DNA of 24,473 nucleotides from Bacillota bacterium (GTDB lineage Bacteria; Bacillota; Clostridia; Acetivibrionales; Acetivibrionaceae): assembly GCA_023421115.1 (NCBI GenBank), contig JAEZUI010000071.1:1-24473 (forward strand), in the 5' to 3' direction. A program made the position numbers and the translations under genes. The notes beneath the pieces were generated by a model. The model did not search any database. It saw only the letters and a program-made list of their open reading frames with translations, and was not told the origin of the DNA. How positions within the stretch are numbered: position 1 is the first letter of the stretch; every line of letters starts with the position of its first letter. This document shows, one piece after another, positions 1 to 8,698 of the stretch.

Positions 1-616
1 TCTGAATAATGCCACACAAAACCGCTCTCACATGTAGTTTCATTTAATATTTATGCCGAAATGGCATATTTAAAAAAATCTTATTTTAAGATTTGATAAA
101 GAAACATATTCATGAATTTACCGTGAATATTTTAATTCTAGTACTTTTTTTTTACTAAATTTATGATATAATAAAACATATTAAATTAAATAATAACTTA
201 TATATGTAAAACATCCAAAATATTTTCCATGCTTGCGTTGTTATATAATCTTATTGAAAATCCTTAGACATATTTAAAAATATTTACTAGTATACTCTAT
301 ATGTTCACTTCATCATATTTACATAAAACACTCTTAAATTTTTTTTGAATTTACGACGAAAAACATTACTTATACTCGAATATATAATATAAGATTATAT
401 ATATTTTAATGACTCAAAAATTTTTATATGAAAGGATGAGGCTTAAAGTATTAAATCACTTATGGGCACTTACCGTTGTCTAGATATTTCCTACTATTAA
501 AAATGATACATTTTAATAGAATAGTATCATTACATAGAGTTTGTTATATCAATCAGCAAGTGTATGTGTCCGGTCAAAATCTTAAATTATTAAGAAAGAA
601 GAAAGGGGAACAAAAT
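1..616 (+). promoter_or_regulatory. Non-coding leader region upstream of the xylanase gene
   Basis: I see no convincing gene here on either strand; the DNA is very A/T-rich. A short hairpin (6-bp stem, 52-57 with 63-68) lies near the left edge. A CGAATA box at 377-382 resembles the -10 element of SigI-type promoters, which drive many cellulosome genes in clostridia, but I see no matching C-rich -35 box, so this is only a suggestion. A good Shine-Dalgarno (AAGGGG, 603-608) sits 8 nt before the ATG at 617, which decides the start. Reading can extend upstream to a TTG at 476, but that would bury the signal peptide. Confidence 0.35.
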
Positions 617-2626
617 ATGAAACAAAGATTGAAGGTGATTTTTTCAACATTCATGTGTCTTACCTTCTTAATGAGCTTGTTTCCAGCAAGTGTTCAAGCA
701 GGTCCTACGCTCACATCAAATGCAACAGGTAACTTTGATGGTTATGACTATGAATATTGGAAAGATAACGGAAATGGAACTATGACTCTCAATGGTGGAG
801 GTACATTTAGTTGTTCTTGGAGTAATATCAATAATATATTATTCCGTACCGGAAAAAAACTAGGCTCCACCAAGACATACCAGCAATATGGAAATATAGT
901 TTTGAATTACGCATGTAACTACCAGCCAAATGGAAATTCATATCTGTCTGTATATGGTTGGACGCAAAATCCGCTTGTGGAGTACTACATAATCGAAAGC
1001 TACGGCACTTGGAAGCCACCAGGAAGTAATAATCCAAAAGGAACAGTTAATATCGACGGTGGTACATATGAGATATATGAGACTACTAGAAACAACCAAC
1101 CTTCCATAGAAGGCAACAAAACTTTCCAACAATATTGGAGTGTTCGTACACAAAAGCGTACAAGCGGAACTATATCTTGTCATGAGCACTTTAAGGCATG
1201 GGAAGCAAAAGGCATGAGAATGGGTAACTTATATGAAGTAACCATGGTTGTAGAGGGATATCAAAGTAGTGGTCAAGCTACTATGACAAAAATGGAGGTT
1301 ACACTCGGTGGCTCAAATCCTACAAGTAACCCTACTAGTAACCCTACTAGTAATCCTGGTTATCCTACTGGTAACCCGTCATCCGACCAACCTCTTCGTG
1401 TCCTTGCAAAACAATTAAGGGATAAAGGCAGAGAGCTCTATGTCGGTTGTGCTGTTCCTTCAAATTTCAGTAGCAGTGATCAAAATATTGTTAAGACAGA
1501 GTTTGATATTATCACCTGTGAAAACGATATGAAAATTGGAACAATATCCCCTAGTCAAAACCAGTTCAACTACAGTGGTGGAGACAGGATAGTTAGTTTT
1601 GCCAAACAAAATAATATGCTAGTACATGGTCATGCTTTTGTATGGCATAAGTATAATCCAGGTTGGGTAGATGGTACAAAGTACATGATGGAAAGTTATA
1701 TAAATACTGTCGGTAACCATTATAGAGGAAATGTATACGCATGGGATGTAGTAAACGAAGCGATTCACCGTGACGGTTCCTTCCGTATAAATTCTATTGG
1801 TTCTAGTGGACAGGACGGAGCCTCAGTATTTGGACAAAGACAGGGCAAGCAGTATATTGATGATGCCTTCATAGCTGCACGCAAAGTTGATCCAAATGCT
1901 AAATTAATCTATAATGATTATGATTTGATAGTAAGAGACGCAAAATTTGATGGTGTATATAATATGGTTAAAGATATGAAGAGCCGTAATATTCCTATCG
2001 ATGGTGTTGGTTTCCAAGTTCACTTAGGAGCTGACTTCACTGAAGAAAGGGCTAGAGCCTTTGGAGAAAAAATGCAAAGGTTAGCTGACATAGGTGTTGA
2101 AAGTTATGTAACAGAAATGGATGTTGGTGCTCCAGATTCATCACAAAACGGCTTAAATAAACAAGCTGATATTTACAGATGGATAATGGAAGAAGTCGTA
2201 AAACAACCTTACTGTAGAGCTTTCCAAGTATGGGGTGTAAGAGACAGTCAATCATGGCGTATAAATCCAGACGCTCCTGAAGACAGAGCAATAGCACCAT
2301 TGATTTTTAATGACAATGGTCAGAAAAAGCCAGCATATTACGCAATACAAAAAGTTTTAGCTGATGCTGTAAACAATATTGGAAAAACACCTACACCAAC
2401 AGCTAAACCTACACCAACAAATCCGCCTTCAAATGTTATTGAAGGTGATACAAATGGTGACCGTACCTTCAATTCTCTTGATTTTGGAACTTTAAGACAG
2501 ATCTTGTTAGGTATGAATGTTGATAAATATGCTTACTGGATGCAAGCCTCTGACTTAAATAAGGACGGAGAAGTTAATTCATTAGATTTTGGATTAATGA
2601 GAATGAGACTTCTTGGACAAATTTAG
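617..2626 (+). CDS. Bifunctional secreted xylanase, GH11-GH10-dockerin (cellulosomal)
   Basis: 669-residue exported enzyme that should cleave beta-1,4-xylan with two different catalytic folds and dock onto a cellulosome scaffoldin outside the cell. Residues 1-28 are a signal peptide (cleavage after SVQA). A GH11 domain covers about 36-231, with the nucleophile E122 (PLVEYYI) and acid/base E213 (VVEGYQ). A Ser/Asn/Pro/Thr linker (232-258, built from SNPT repeats) leads to a GH10 domain at about 259-583, with acid/base E381 (WDVVNEA) and nucleophile E500 (VTEMD). A TPTPT linker (591-604) precedes a type I dockerin (610-669) with two calcium-loop repeats, DTNGDRTFNSLDFG and DLNKDGEVNSLDFG. Both dockerin repeats carry Ser-Leu where Clostridium thermocellum usually has Ser-Thr. 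All catalytic residues are present and the gene looks intact. It is monocistronic, with a strong terminator directly downstream. Confidence 0.95.
   Translation: MKQRLKVIFSTFMCLTFLMSLFPASVQAGPTLTSNATGNFDGYDYEYWKDNGNGTMTLNGGGTFSCSWSNINNILFRTGKKLGSTKTYQQYGNIVLNYACNYQPNGNSYLSVYGWTQNPLVEYYIIESYGTWKPPGSNNPKGTVNIDGGTYEIYETTRNNQPSIEGNKTFQQYWSVRTQKRTSGTISCHEHFKAWEAKGMRMGNLYEVTMVVEGYQSSGQATMTKMEVTLGGSNPTSNPTSNPTSNPGYPTGNPSSDQPLRVLAKQLRDKGRELYVGCAVPSNFSSSDQNIVKTEFDIITCENDMKIGTISPSQNQFNYSGGDRIVSFAKQNNMLVHGHAFVWHKYNPGWVDGTKYMMESYINTVGNHYRGNVYAWDVVNEAIHRDGSFRINSIGSSGQDGASVFGQRQGKQYIDDAFIAARKVDPNAKLIYNDYDLIVRDAKFDGVYNMVKDMKSRNIPIDGVGFQVHLGADFTEERARAFGEKMQRLADIGVESYVTEMDVGAPDSSQNGLNKQADIYRWIMEEVVKQPYCRAFQVWGVRDSQSWRINPDAPEDRAIAPLIFNDNGQKKPAYYAIQKVLADAVNNIGKTPTPTAKPTPTNPPSNVIEGDTNGDRTFNSLDFGTLRQILLGMNVDKYAYWMQASDLNKDGEVNSLDFGLMRMRLLGQI
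1316..1351 (+). repeat. 12-bp tandem repeat encoding the SNPT linker
   Basis: Three consecutive 12-bp units (AATCCTACAAGT, then AACCCTACTAGT twice) followed by a partial fourth. They encode the Asn-Pro-Thr-Ser repeats of the linker between the GH11 and GH10 domains. Such units can expand or contract and change linker length. Confidence 0.85.
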
Positions 2627-2670
2627 TTTTTGATGGTTTTTTAAGAATAAACTTGTGTTTTAATCAATAA

Positions 2671-2713
2671 TATTTTCGCCTCTTTCAATTCTTTGAAAGG
2701 GGCGATATTTTTA
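2671..2713 (+). terminator. Rho-independent terminator of the xylanase gene
   Basis: A 13-bp stem (2676-2688 with 2693-2705, one G-U pair), loop TTCT, then a T-rich tail TATTTTTAT. It lies 45 nt after the xylanase stop. Confidence 0.88.
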
Positions 2714-2997
2714 TAAGCAAATTCGACTTTACAGTTAAAGGTTGTTTTAAACCGGAGCACGCTATGCAGTTGCATTGATTAGCATGCCACCCATTAATCG
2801 ATATCGATTTGTTAATCATTTGTTGATTTTTAGATGTAATATTTCACTGCGGTTATCTACAAGCCCAAGTCGTTGCTTTCCATCATCCTTAATTGCCGAC
2901 GCTTTTAATGGCCTTTAGGTTTTGTTATAGGCTTTTTAAACTTCGAATTGCCTATCCTCTTTAACTGAAAACATCTGTTAATTAAAGAGATAATTAC
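2714..2997 (-). other. Non-coding stretch with possible decayed coding sequence
   Basis: No open gene. On the minus strand a short frame (roughly 2900 down to 2815) reads AIKDDGKQRLGLVDNRSE and then meets a stop. Upstream, in the same and neighbouring frames, there are further short Lys-rich pieces separated by stops. This looks like the ruins of a protein-coding gene rather than random sequence, but I cannot name it. A palindromic ATCGATATCGAT core lies at about 2798-2809. Confidence 0.25.
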
Positions 2998-3417
2998 TTA
3001 GACTTCAGGATTTTTTGCACTTGAAATATTTTTTAGTATTTCTTCATATTTGTCAATTGCTCCAATTATATTTAGGTCTTCATATAGTTTATCCGCTTCA
3101 AGAATTTTGTCATTTACTTTTTCCATGCCATATAACCTTACAATATTCGCAATAATATCTTCACCAACTGCAATAATATTATTGTTGCCGCTAACTGTAA
3201 GACCATCGATGCTGTTATTATTCACCGAAACGGTATTTAGCTCCTCATCCCAATTAACATCAGAATCTAAAACCAATTCTATCAATTCTGATGATGTAAA
3301 AATCCTTCCGTCGGTAACGATAACGTCTTCTTTTATATCTTTACCTTCAACAGTTATCTTTCCAGTATCAACAAAAAAAACAACCGTCTTATCAGCTTTA
3401 ATAAAAGAAGTATTTGA
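2998..3417 (-). pseudogene. Headless copper-amine-oxidase-N-like (stalk) domain protein
   Basis: The minus-strand frame is open from just after a TAA at 3418-3420 down to a stop at 2998-3000. It has no ATG and no signal peptide; the only usable start is an internal TTG at 3285, giving 95 residues. The conceptual product begins KADKTVVFFVDTGKITVEGK, then DVIVTDGRIFTSSELIELVL and VNWDEELNTVSV. This is the spacing of a copper amine oxidase N-terminal (stalk) repeat: a beta-hairpin, 'DGR.f...l', then 'v.WDe...tv.v'. The C-terminal 45 residues are helical and Leu/Glu/Lys-rich (TPR-like). Related exported proteins carry a signal peptide and two or more such repeats, as in the protein at 16143-17306. 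I infer that the 5' end was lost. A short genuine cytoplasmic protein from the TTG is the less likely alternative. Confidence 0.5.
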
Positions 3418-3461
3418 TTATTTCTATAGTTAAGGAACGATTAAAATATAAGTTCCAACTC

Positions 3462-3535
3462 AGGGATAACGATAAAACTTGATTTGATTATCTTGTTACA
3501 ATATGAGAATAGTAAGTTATTTTTTCGTTATCCCT
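3462..3535. repeat. 74-bp inverted repeat (MITE-like or large hairpin)
   Basis: An 11-bp perfect inverted repeat, AGGGATAACGA (3462-3472) and TCGTTATCCCT (3525-3535), with complementarity continuing inward after one mismatch (AAAA with TTTT). It encloses about 50 bp of A/T-rich DNA without coding potential, in the otherwise empty gap 3434-3667. It could be a small non-autonomous element or a transcript-end structure. I see no target-site duplication. Confidence 0.45.
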
Positions 3536-3688
3536 AAGTGCGATACTTAATTTTGCAATCATCCACCCTCTTTACAATAAAGTAAAGTGATATTATAATA
3601 AAGCATGTCGAACACACGTTCAAATTATTTCAAATGCAATTAAAACTTCTTCTATTGAAATAGCATAATGAGAAAGGAATCAACACAG

Positions 3689-4291
3689 ATGCCAACTAAT
3701 AAAACACACATAATTACAGGCTCAGGAGTAGGGGCAATAATAGCAGTTGCTTTAAATTTACCGGTCGTCCCGATACTTATAGGTGCAACTCTAGGAACGG
3801 GAATACCTGACATAGATAGCGAGAAATCCACTATTAGTCGAAAGCTACTTTTGTTTAAAAATCGAACAACTTTGAAAATTACATATTTTATTATAGGTCT
3901 TGCTGCAATTATGTACGGTCAAATCAGTATTAAATTAATTGGTGTGTTCTTAATACTTGCAGCAATCTCAGGGCATAGAAAGTTTACCCATAGTATCTTA
4001 GGCTTTTTGAGTTTTTGCTGCATATGCCTTTATGCCCTAAATTCTCATTCAGGCATAATTAAATATTCAGTTCTTGGTTTGATTACAGGTTATGCGACTC
4101 ATATCCTGACGGACAGCTTTAGCAATCACGGGATCGAACTATTATGGCCTTTATATGAAAAAAACTTCGGTCTAAGGCTAATAAGCACCGGAAGAATGTC
4201 CGAACATATTTTCTTAGCCATTTCATCTTTTATAATATATATATTGCTCAATCACTTTTTGCATATAAAAGGTAGTATGATTTGGTTTTAG
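3689..4291 (+). CDS. YdjM-like (DUF457) membrane-bound metal-dependent hydrolase
   Basis: 200-residue membrane protein of the YdjM/YfhO-like 'inner membrane metal-dependent hydrolase' family. Conserved acidic and histidine residues sit in the family positions: H7 (KTHIITG), PDID at 40-43, GHRKFTHS at 95-102, and H138/D142 in ATHILTDSFSNHG. Hydrophobic segments lie near 14-36, 64-93, 104-119, 124-139 and 171-192. The substrate is not known for the family. I chose the ATG at 3689 because AAAGGA (3673-3678) sits 10 nt before it; an in-frame ATG at 3668 would add seven residues but has no visible ribosome binding site. It is a single gene, convergent with the germination operon and sharing the bidirectional terminator at 4359-4405. 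Confidence 0.8.
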   Translation: MPTNKTHIITGSGVGAIIAVALNLPVVPILIGATLGTGIPDIDSEKSTISRKLLLFKNRTTLKITYFIIGLAAIMYGQISIKLIGVFLILAAISGHRKFTHSILGFLSFCCICLYALNSHSGIIKYSVLGLITGYATHILTDSFSNHGIELLWPLYEKNFGLRLISTGRMSEHIFLAISSFIIYILLNHFLHIKGSMIWF

Positions 4292-4358
4292 TAACTTTAG
4301 CAATCCACCTATCTATTAGACATAATAGGCCATTTGATTTTAAGCCCCTTATAAAGAA

Positions 4359-4405
4359 TAAGACATTTTTGTATACAATATATTGCAGTATACAAAAACG
4401 TCTTA
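4359..4405 (-). terminator. Terminator of the ger operon (probably bidirectional)
   Basis: An 18-bp stem (4359-4376 with 4388-4405) with an 11-nt loop. The one imperfect pair is G-U on the minus strand and A-C on the plus strand, so the structure is best in the operon's direction. The gerB stop codon (4403-4405) is part of the stem. T-rich DNA also follows on the plus strand, so it may serve the hydrolase gene too. Confidence 0.8.
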
Positions 4406-5491
4406 TATTTTCTTTCTTATTTTACCGGTAAAAAACATAATTATAGGTATTGCAATCCCTAATGCTATATTAATAGGTATTGCAATATTTTCAGAAAACT
4501 TTTCCATTTCGAAAGAATTTTTTGCGAAGTAGTTCGAAAATATAAATATAAAAATCAAATGTATATTTATAAATGGTTTTGTATCTGATAGTTTAAATAA
4601 CTTCTCTAAAATATGCAAACTACAAATAATAAAAAAGCTTATAAGAACAAAATCAGATAACACCCAGAATGCAACTACAATAGATTCAAATTTCTCTATA
4701 ACATCAAGTATAGATATTTGTTTTACTGCAATCAGAAAAGGTACTTGAGTTCGCTGAACAACAGAATAGCTAAAAATACCAAGAGGTACAGCAACTACTA
4801 TTGTCATCGCAATAAATAAAAATAATGCTAGTGAAATCCCTATCTTTTTAATATCCTCCTTATTATTAATTCTATCACCGATAATAAAAACAAAAGTAAA
4901 GTAAGCAAGAATACCCATAGCTCCAATACTGCCACTAAATATTGGCAATATACTTCTGTAAGTTATTGGAGTAAGAAATCCAATTTTAACGTTAGGCAAC
5001 ATTAAAATAACAAGTAAGTAAAAAATCACTATAATTACTGGAAGAATCATTTCATTAAATCTTGCAAGAGTTATAAGCCCGTTTCTTATTGTATAAGCAA
5101 TCACAAAAAGTATAAGAGCTATGAATATGTTAATATTTACATCAGGATAAATAGATACTAAAAATCGTATAGAAAAATATCGGACATAAAGCGCTGTTAG
5201 TATAACAAGCCAAATAAGATATATAGATGAAATTATTTTTCCTATAAGCACACCGCTTATTTCACTATATATATCCATTAACGAACTACTTTTGTATTTT
5301 CTACAAAACACTTGCCAAATAAAAGCAATTAGAATAAGCATAACGACAGCTGAGAATGGTACAAGCCAAGCAGCCTCCTTAGCTCTTTTACCTGCATAAA
5401 TAGGCAACAATCTAACTATAGGAGTAAAACATATGGTTAAAAATAAAAACGCTGCTTGTCTTATTGAGATTTTTTTACTATCAGCTAACAA
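4403..5491 (-). CDS. Spore germinant receptor subunit B (GerAB/GerKB permease family)
   Basis: 362-residue integral membrane protein of the spore germination permease family (APC-type fold, PF03845), the subunit thought to bind the germinant in the spore inner membrane. The N-terminus KISIRQAAFLFL matches the family's first segment, and about ten hydrophobic helices follow. The start is a TTG: the Shine-Dalgarno AGGGGG lies about 10 nt upstream and no ATG or GTG is available in frame nearby. It is the last gene of the operon, 17 nt after the small gene. It looks full length. Confidence 0.9.
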   Translation of the reverse strand: MLADSKKISIRQAAFLFLTICFTPIVRLLPIYAGKRAKEAAWLVPFSAVVMLILIAFIWQVFCRKYKSSSLMDIYSEISGVLIGKIISSIYLIWLVILTALYVRYFSIRFLVSIYPDVNINIFIALILFVIAYTIRNGLITLARFNEMILPVIIVIFYLLVILMLPNVKIGFLTPITYRSILPIFSGSIGAMGILAYFTFVFIIGDRINNKEDIKKIGISLALFLFIAMTIVVAVPLGIFSYSVVQRTQVPFLIAVKQISILDVIEKFESIVVAFWVLSDFVLISFFIICSLHILEKLFKLSDTKPFINIHLIFIFIFSNYFAKNSFEMEKFSENIAIPINIALGIAIPIIMFFTGKIRKKI

Positions 5492-5508
5492 TGTAATCTT
5501 CCCCCTAA

Positions 5509-5709
5509 CTAAAATTCTTGTCCAAGTATGCTTAATATTCTCTGCGCAAAGCTCTCCTCATATGGATGAGAAAAATAATAATAGCCTAAAGAAAAGGTAA
5601 GTACAGAGATAACAATAAAGACAATGATTTCTCTATTTTGCTTTCTTTTTACCATAAGCCTTATTTCGAAAACACTAACTATAAATATTAGTATCGCCAA
5701 ATATATCAT
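5509..5709 (-). CDS. Small two-helix membrane protein, candidate germinant-receptor D subunit
   Basis: 66 residues with hydrophobic helices at about 2-19 and 28-46, joined by a basic loop (MVKRKQNRE) and followed by a polar tail. The ATG overlaps the gerC stop as ATGA, so translation is probably coupled. A Shine-Dalgarno (GGTGGAGG) inside the end of gerC is rather close (3 nt). Small two-helix 'D' proteins of about this size are known in some Bacillus ger operons, where they modulate receptor function. The size, topology and position between gerC and gerB fit that role, but sequence similarity is weak and the assignment is an inference. Confidence 0.7.
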   Translation of the reverse strand: MIYLAILIFIVSVFEIRLMVKRKQNREIIVFIVISVLTFSLGYYYFSHPYEESFAQRILSILGQEF

Positions 5710-6908
5710 TCGCCTCCACCAGCCTCGTTAAATCTTGGTTCTCTAATGTTATAAGTCCTATTGATTTTTGACTCCACGACTACTGAATATTTAATATCCG
5801 GATATATTTCCATCCAACTCTTGCTATAAAACTCCTCCCATTTGATGGGGTATTTATGTTGAACTGCATATAGTGTCCCAAAGAACTCCAACCCTTCTTT
5901 TTGTCCGTACTTGATAACACTTTCAATTTCCTCTTTTATAAGCTGTGCTTGCTGTTTTTCAAGATATTCTATTACTTCCCCTGTAAATATATTTTCTGTT
6001 GATGATATTTCAGCTATATTACTAGAGGCTTTAACCTTAATATTAACCTTCAGTTTTCCATTTACAATCTGAGGATAAAATTTTGTTTTACTATCAATTA
6101 TTTCAAGAGATATATTATTCGCCTTTGGACTTTTTACAACAATAACACCTGAATTTATTGCATTCCTTAACCAGTTTAAACCTCTCCCCATTTCATCGTC
6201 TATATAATCAGCTAGTTTATCTCCTTTGAATATCCCAAATCCGCCTAAAACAAGATCTTTTTTCTCAGTTTTTTCATTTTCATATTCAGTATACGTTCCG
6301 AGTCTTATACATGGTAGGTAGAGCGACAAATATTCATTGTCAAGAATATACATTACTTCTATGAGTTTAACCGGAACAGATATCGATTGTCCCCACTGGT
6401 TTTCTATAACGCCTTCTAGTCTGTCAAAAATGAATTTATCTTGAACATTCACTTGTTTAATGATTTCTTGTGCATTACCTCCGTGAACAATAAAAACTTT
6501 TAAATTTAGTCTAACCTCAGGATCGCGGCTAAAAAAATCTATATATTTGTACAATCCTTCCCTTGCAGCTTCTTCACCGATAATAACGTATTCAAGATGC
6601 CCCCAAAAAGGTCTCTTATCCATGTGTCCCCAGAAGCTACGTACTGCATCAAATACAGTATCTCCTTCAGCAAACAGTATTTCAGATTCCTTTTGCTGCC
6701 CACTTCCCCCACTAGCTTTCATGCTTTGGGTTGCAATAGTCAAACGTACCTGTTTATCGTTATTAGGAGATTTATCGACACCAACTGCCCTTATAAACTC
6801 TATTCTCTTTATTTCTGTTCTACCTATAAAATTTATATTGCAGCCCACCTGAGTCATCAAAACTAAAATTGTTGTAATAAAACAAAAAAACTTTTTCTGT
6901 TTATACAC
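5706..6908 (-). CDS. Spore germination lipoprotein, Ger(x)C family
   Basis: About 400-residue lipoprotein, the C subunit of a germinant receptor, anchored to the outer face of the spore inner membrane. A basic N-terminus and hydrophobic segment end in a cysteine (MTQVGCN), a slightly non-canonical lipobox with Gln at -3. Family hallmarks follow: GRTEIKRIEFIRAVGVDKS near the N-terminus and GGFGIFKGDKL mid-protein. I prefer the GTG at 6908. The Shine-Dalgarno ACAGGGG is 8 nt from it, whereas the in-frame TTG at 6914 (overlapping the gerA stop) would be only 2 nt away. It is the second gene of the operon and its stop overlaps the next ATG. Confidence 0.9.
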   Translation of the reverse strand: MYKQKKFFCFITTILVLMTQVGCNINFIGRTEIKRIEFIRAVGVDKSPNNDKQVRLTIATQSMKASGGSGQQKESEILFAEGDTVFDAVRSFWGHMDKRPFWGHLEYVIIGEEAAREGLYKYIDFFSRDPEVRLNLKVFIVHGGNAQEIIKQVNVQDKFIFDRLEGVIENQWGQSISVPVKLIEVMYILDNEYLSLYLPCIRLGTYTEYENEKTEKKDLVLGGFGIFKGDKLADYIDDEMGRGLNWLRNAINSGVIVVKSPKANNISLEIIDSKTKFYPQIVNGKLKVNIKVKASSNIAEISSTENIFTGEVIEYLEKQQAQLIKEEIESVIKYGQKEGLEFFGTLYAVQHKYPIKWEEFYSKSWMEIYPDIKYSVVVESKINRTYNIREPRFNEAGGGE

Positions 6909-6910
6909 TA

Positions 6911-8455
6911 TCAATTCCCCTGTCTTTTTTTATTCGTAGTTTTTAATTCTATTGGGCGTTTATATTGAACAGAAAATGGAAACCTAAATATAGAATCCTG
7001 CATTTCTTTGTTTTCCTCTCCAACAAAAGGTGACATATACGGAACACCATACACCTCCATTTTAGAAAGGTGATGCAATAATATTATCCCACCTAGACTT
7101 AATCCAAAAAGACCGATAACGCTACTCGTTATAACAAAAACAAACCTCCAGACCCTTAAGGCATTTGAAAAATCTTGATTTGGCATAGCAAAGCTTGAAA
7201 TAGCTGTTATAGCAATAATTACGACTACTGCTGGTGAGACAAGCCTTGCTTCAACCGCTGCTTGTCCAACTACCACCGCTCCAACAATTGATACTGCCTG
7301 CCCTATCGTCTTCGGAAGCCTCAACCCTGCTTCAACTAAAACTTCAAAAGCCACCAACATAAAAATGACTTCAACAAACGATGGAAATGGAACTCCTTCT
7401 TTTGAAGCAGTTATTGCAAGGGCAAGCCATGTGGGTATCATTTCATGATGAAAGGTTGTTACCGAAACATAAAATCCCGGTAAAAGTAAAGTAACCAATA
7501 CAAGGGTAAAACGTATAAACCTTATCACTGAACTTACTATAAAGTTTTGAGAATAATCTTCAGGTGCCTGCAAAAAAGCTTCAAATGTGCCAGGGACAAT
7601 ATAAGCCACCGGAAGCTCCTCTATTATTATTCCTACACGTCCCTCAACCACATTAGCACAAAATTTATCAGGTCGCTCAGTATAGATTACCTGTGGAAAG
7701 GGTGAATACTTATTATCAACGATACTTTCTTCAATTATGCCTGCACTTAGTACACTATCGGTACTGATACTATTGAGTCTTTTTCTTAACTCTTCAACAA
7801 TATGCCTATTTGTAATACCTTTAATATATACAATAGCAATCTTTGTCAAAGATTGCTTGCCAACTTTTGTTTCTTCAATCACTAGGTTATGTGTCTTTAT
7901 TTTTCTTCTTATCGTTGCCGTATTTGTTCTAAAATTTTCAACGAATGAATCTTTTGCACCTTTAAATACATTCTCACCTGTTGGTTCAGAAATTGTCCGT
8001 TTCTCAAATCCCTTTGCTTCGAAGGTAATAGCCTTTTTTGCCTGATCAAAAACAAACGCAACCGAGCCATCAATAATATCATTAATACACTCCGACAACT
8101 CACCTCTAGTCTTTTGAAATACATGATAAAGAGTTCCGTGTTCTATCTTTTCAATAACCTTATCTATATTTTTACTTTTACTAAGATTCACTTCTTGCAT
8201 CATTGGTTTAAGTATATTGTCATCAACATTCTTCCGATCTATCAGCCCATCAATGAATATCATTGTAACTAGTAAATCTTTCTGTTCGTTTATGTAAAGT
8301 TTACGAAATACCACATCATCATTACCTTTTAGTATTGAATAAATATTAGCTGTGGTTAGCTCTATTTCAGGATCAACAAGTTCTTCGCTAAAAGTAAATG
8401 CTTTTTTTTTGCTTTCTTGTTTTATATTTTGCTTTTTTCCTCGCTTAATAAACAT
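6911..8455 (-). CDS. Spore germinant receptor subunit A (GerAA/GerKA family)
   Basis: 514-residue A subunit (PF03323), with a large hydrophilic N-terminal half and a membrane half. Family signatures include VFRKLYINEQKDLLVTMIFIDGL near the N-terminus, the stretch ITNRHIVEELRKRL, the motif EGRVGIIIEELPVAYIVPG before the first helix, and helices from about 310 to 475 ending in LHHLSKMEVYGVPYMSPF. With GerB and GerC it forms the nutrient sensor that starts spore germination. The start ATG has GGAG 8 nt upstream. It is the first gene of the operon, and the gerC start follows its stop by 2 nt. A TATAAT-like box on the minus strand (8504-8509) lies about 50 nt upstream; I do not see a clear forespore SigG promoter. 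Confidence 0.93.
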   Translation of the reverse strand: MFIKRGKKQNIKQESKKKAFTFSEELVDPEIELTTANIYSILKGNDDVVFRKLYINEQKDLLVTMIFIDGLIDRKNVDDNILKPMMQEVNLSKSKNIDKVIEKIEHGTLYHVFQKTRGELSECINDIIDGSVAFVFDQAKKAITFEAKGFEKRTISEPTGENVFKGAKDSFVENFRTNTATIRRKIKTHNLVIEETKVGKQSLTKIAIVYIKGITNRHIVEELRKRLNSISTDSVLSAGIIEESIVDNKYSPFPQVIYTERPDKFCANVVEGRVGIIIEELPVAYIVPGTFEAFLQAPEDYSQNFIVSSVIRFIRFTLVLVTLLLPGFYVSVTTFHHEMIPTWLALAITASKEGVPFPSFVEVIFMLVAFEVLVEAGLRLPKTIGQAVSIVGAVVVGQAAVEARLVSPAVVVIIAITAISSFAMPNQDFSNALRVWRFVFVITSSVIGLFGLSLGGIILLHHLSKMEVYGVPYMSPFVGEENKEMQDSIFRFPFSVQYKRPIELKTTNKKRQGN

Positions 8456-8620
8456 AGAATTTCTCCATTACATTTTTTAATATTATTATCCATAAGTGTA
8501 CAAATTATACTATACGGTAACAAGTCAGCAGCAACATCTATATAAAATTTCATTTAGAAAATGTTTAGTTTATTCAATCAACATGATATAATTATCTTAT
8601 GATATATATAAGATGATTTT

Positions 8621-8698
8621 AAAAGCAATCGGTCAATTGTCCTTCAAAGGTTTTGATTTGTCGGGATTTGTGACCTAAATACTGTATAGGTTGCTTTT
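8621..8698 (+). ncRNA. Possible structured leader or terminator-like fold
   Basis: The 406-bp divergent gap between gerA and the next gene holds an 8-bp closing stem, AAAAGCAA (8621-8628) with TTGCTTTT (8691-8698). Inside it are GGTC/GACC (8631-8634, 8672-8675), CCT/AGG (8641-8650) and a competing CCTA/TAGG (8674-8677, 8687-8690). The closing stem ends in a T-run, so it could also act as a terminator for plus-strand transcription. I do not recognise a riboswitch class. An A/T hairpin (about 8593-8612) lies just before it. Confidence 0.3.

Noticed and set aside
476..616. Upstream extension of the xylanase reading frame to a TTG at 476
   Set aside because: It would place 47 residues before a clear signal peptide, and the ATG at 617 has its own good ribosome binding site.
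3050..3433. Plus-strand reading frame opposite the stalk-domain relic
   Set aside because: It is antisense to a recognisable domain, has no start signal and an unnatural Ser/Ile/Thr-rich composition.
8621..8698. Known riboswitch (c-di-GMP, fluoride, preQ1, THF classes considered)
   Set aside because: None of the conserved loop sequences of these classes is present; kept only as an unassigned fold.
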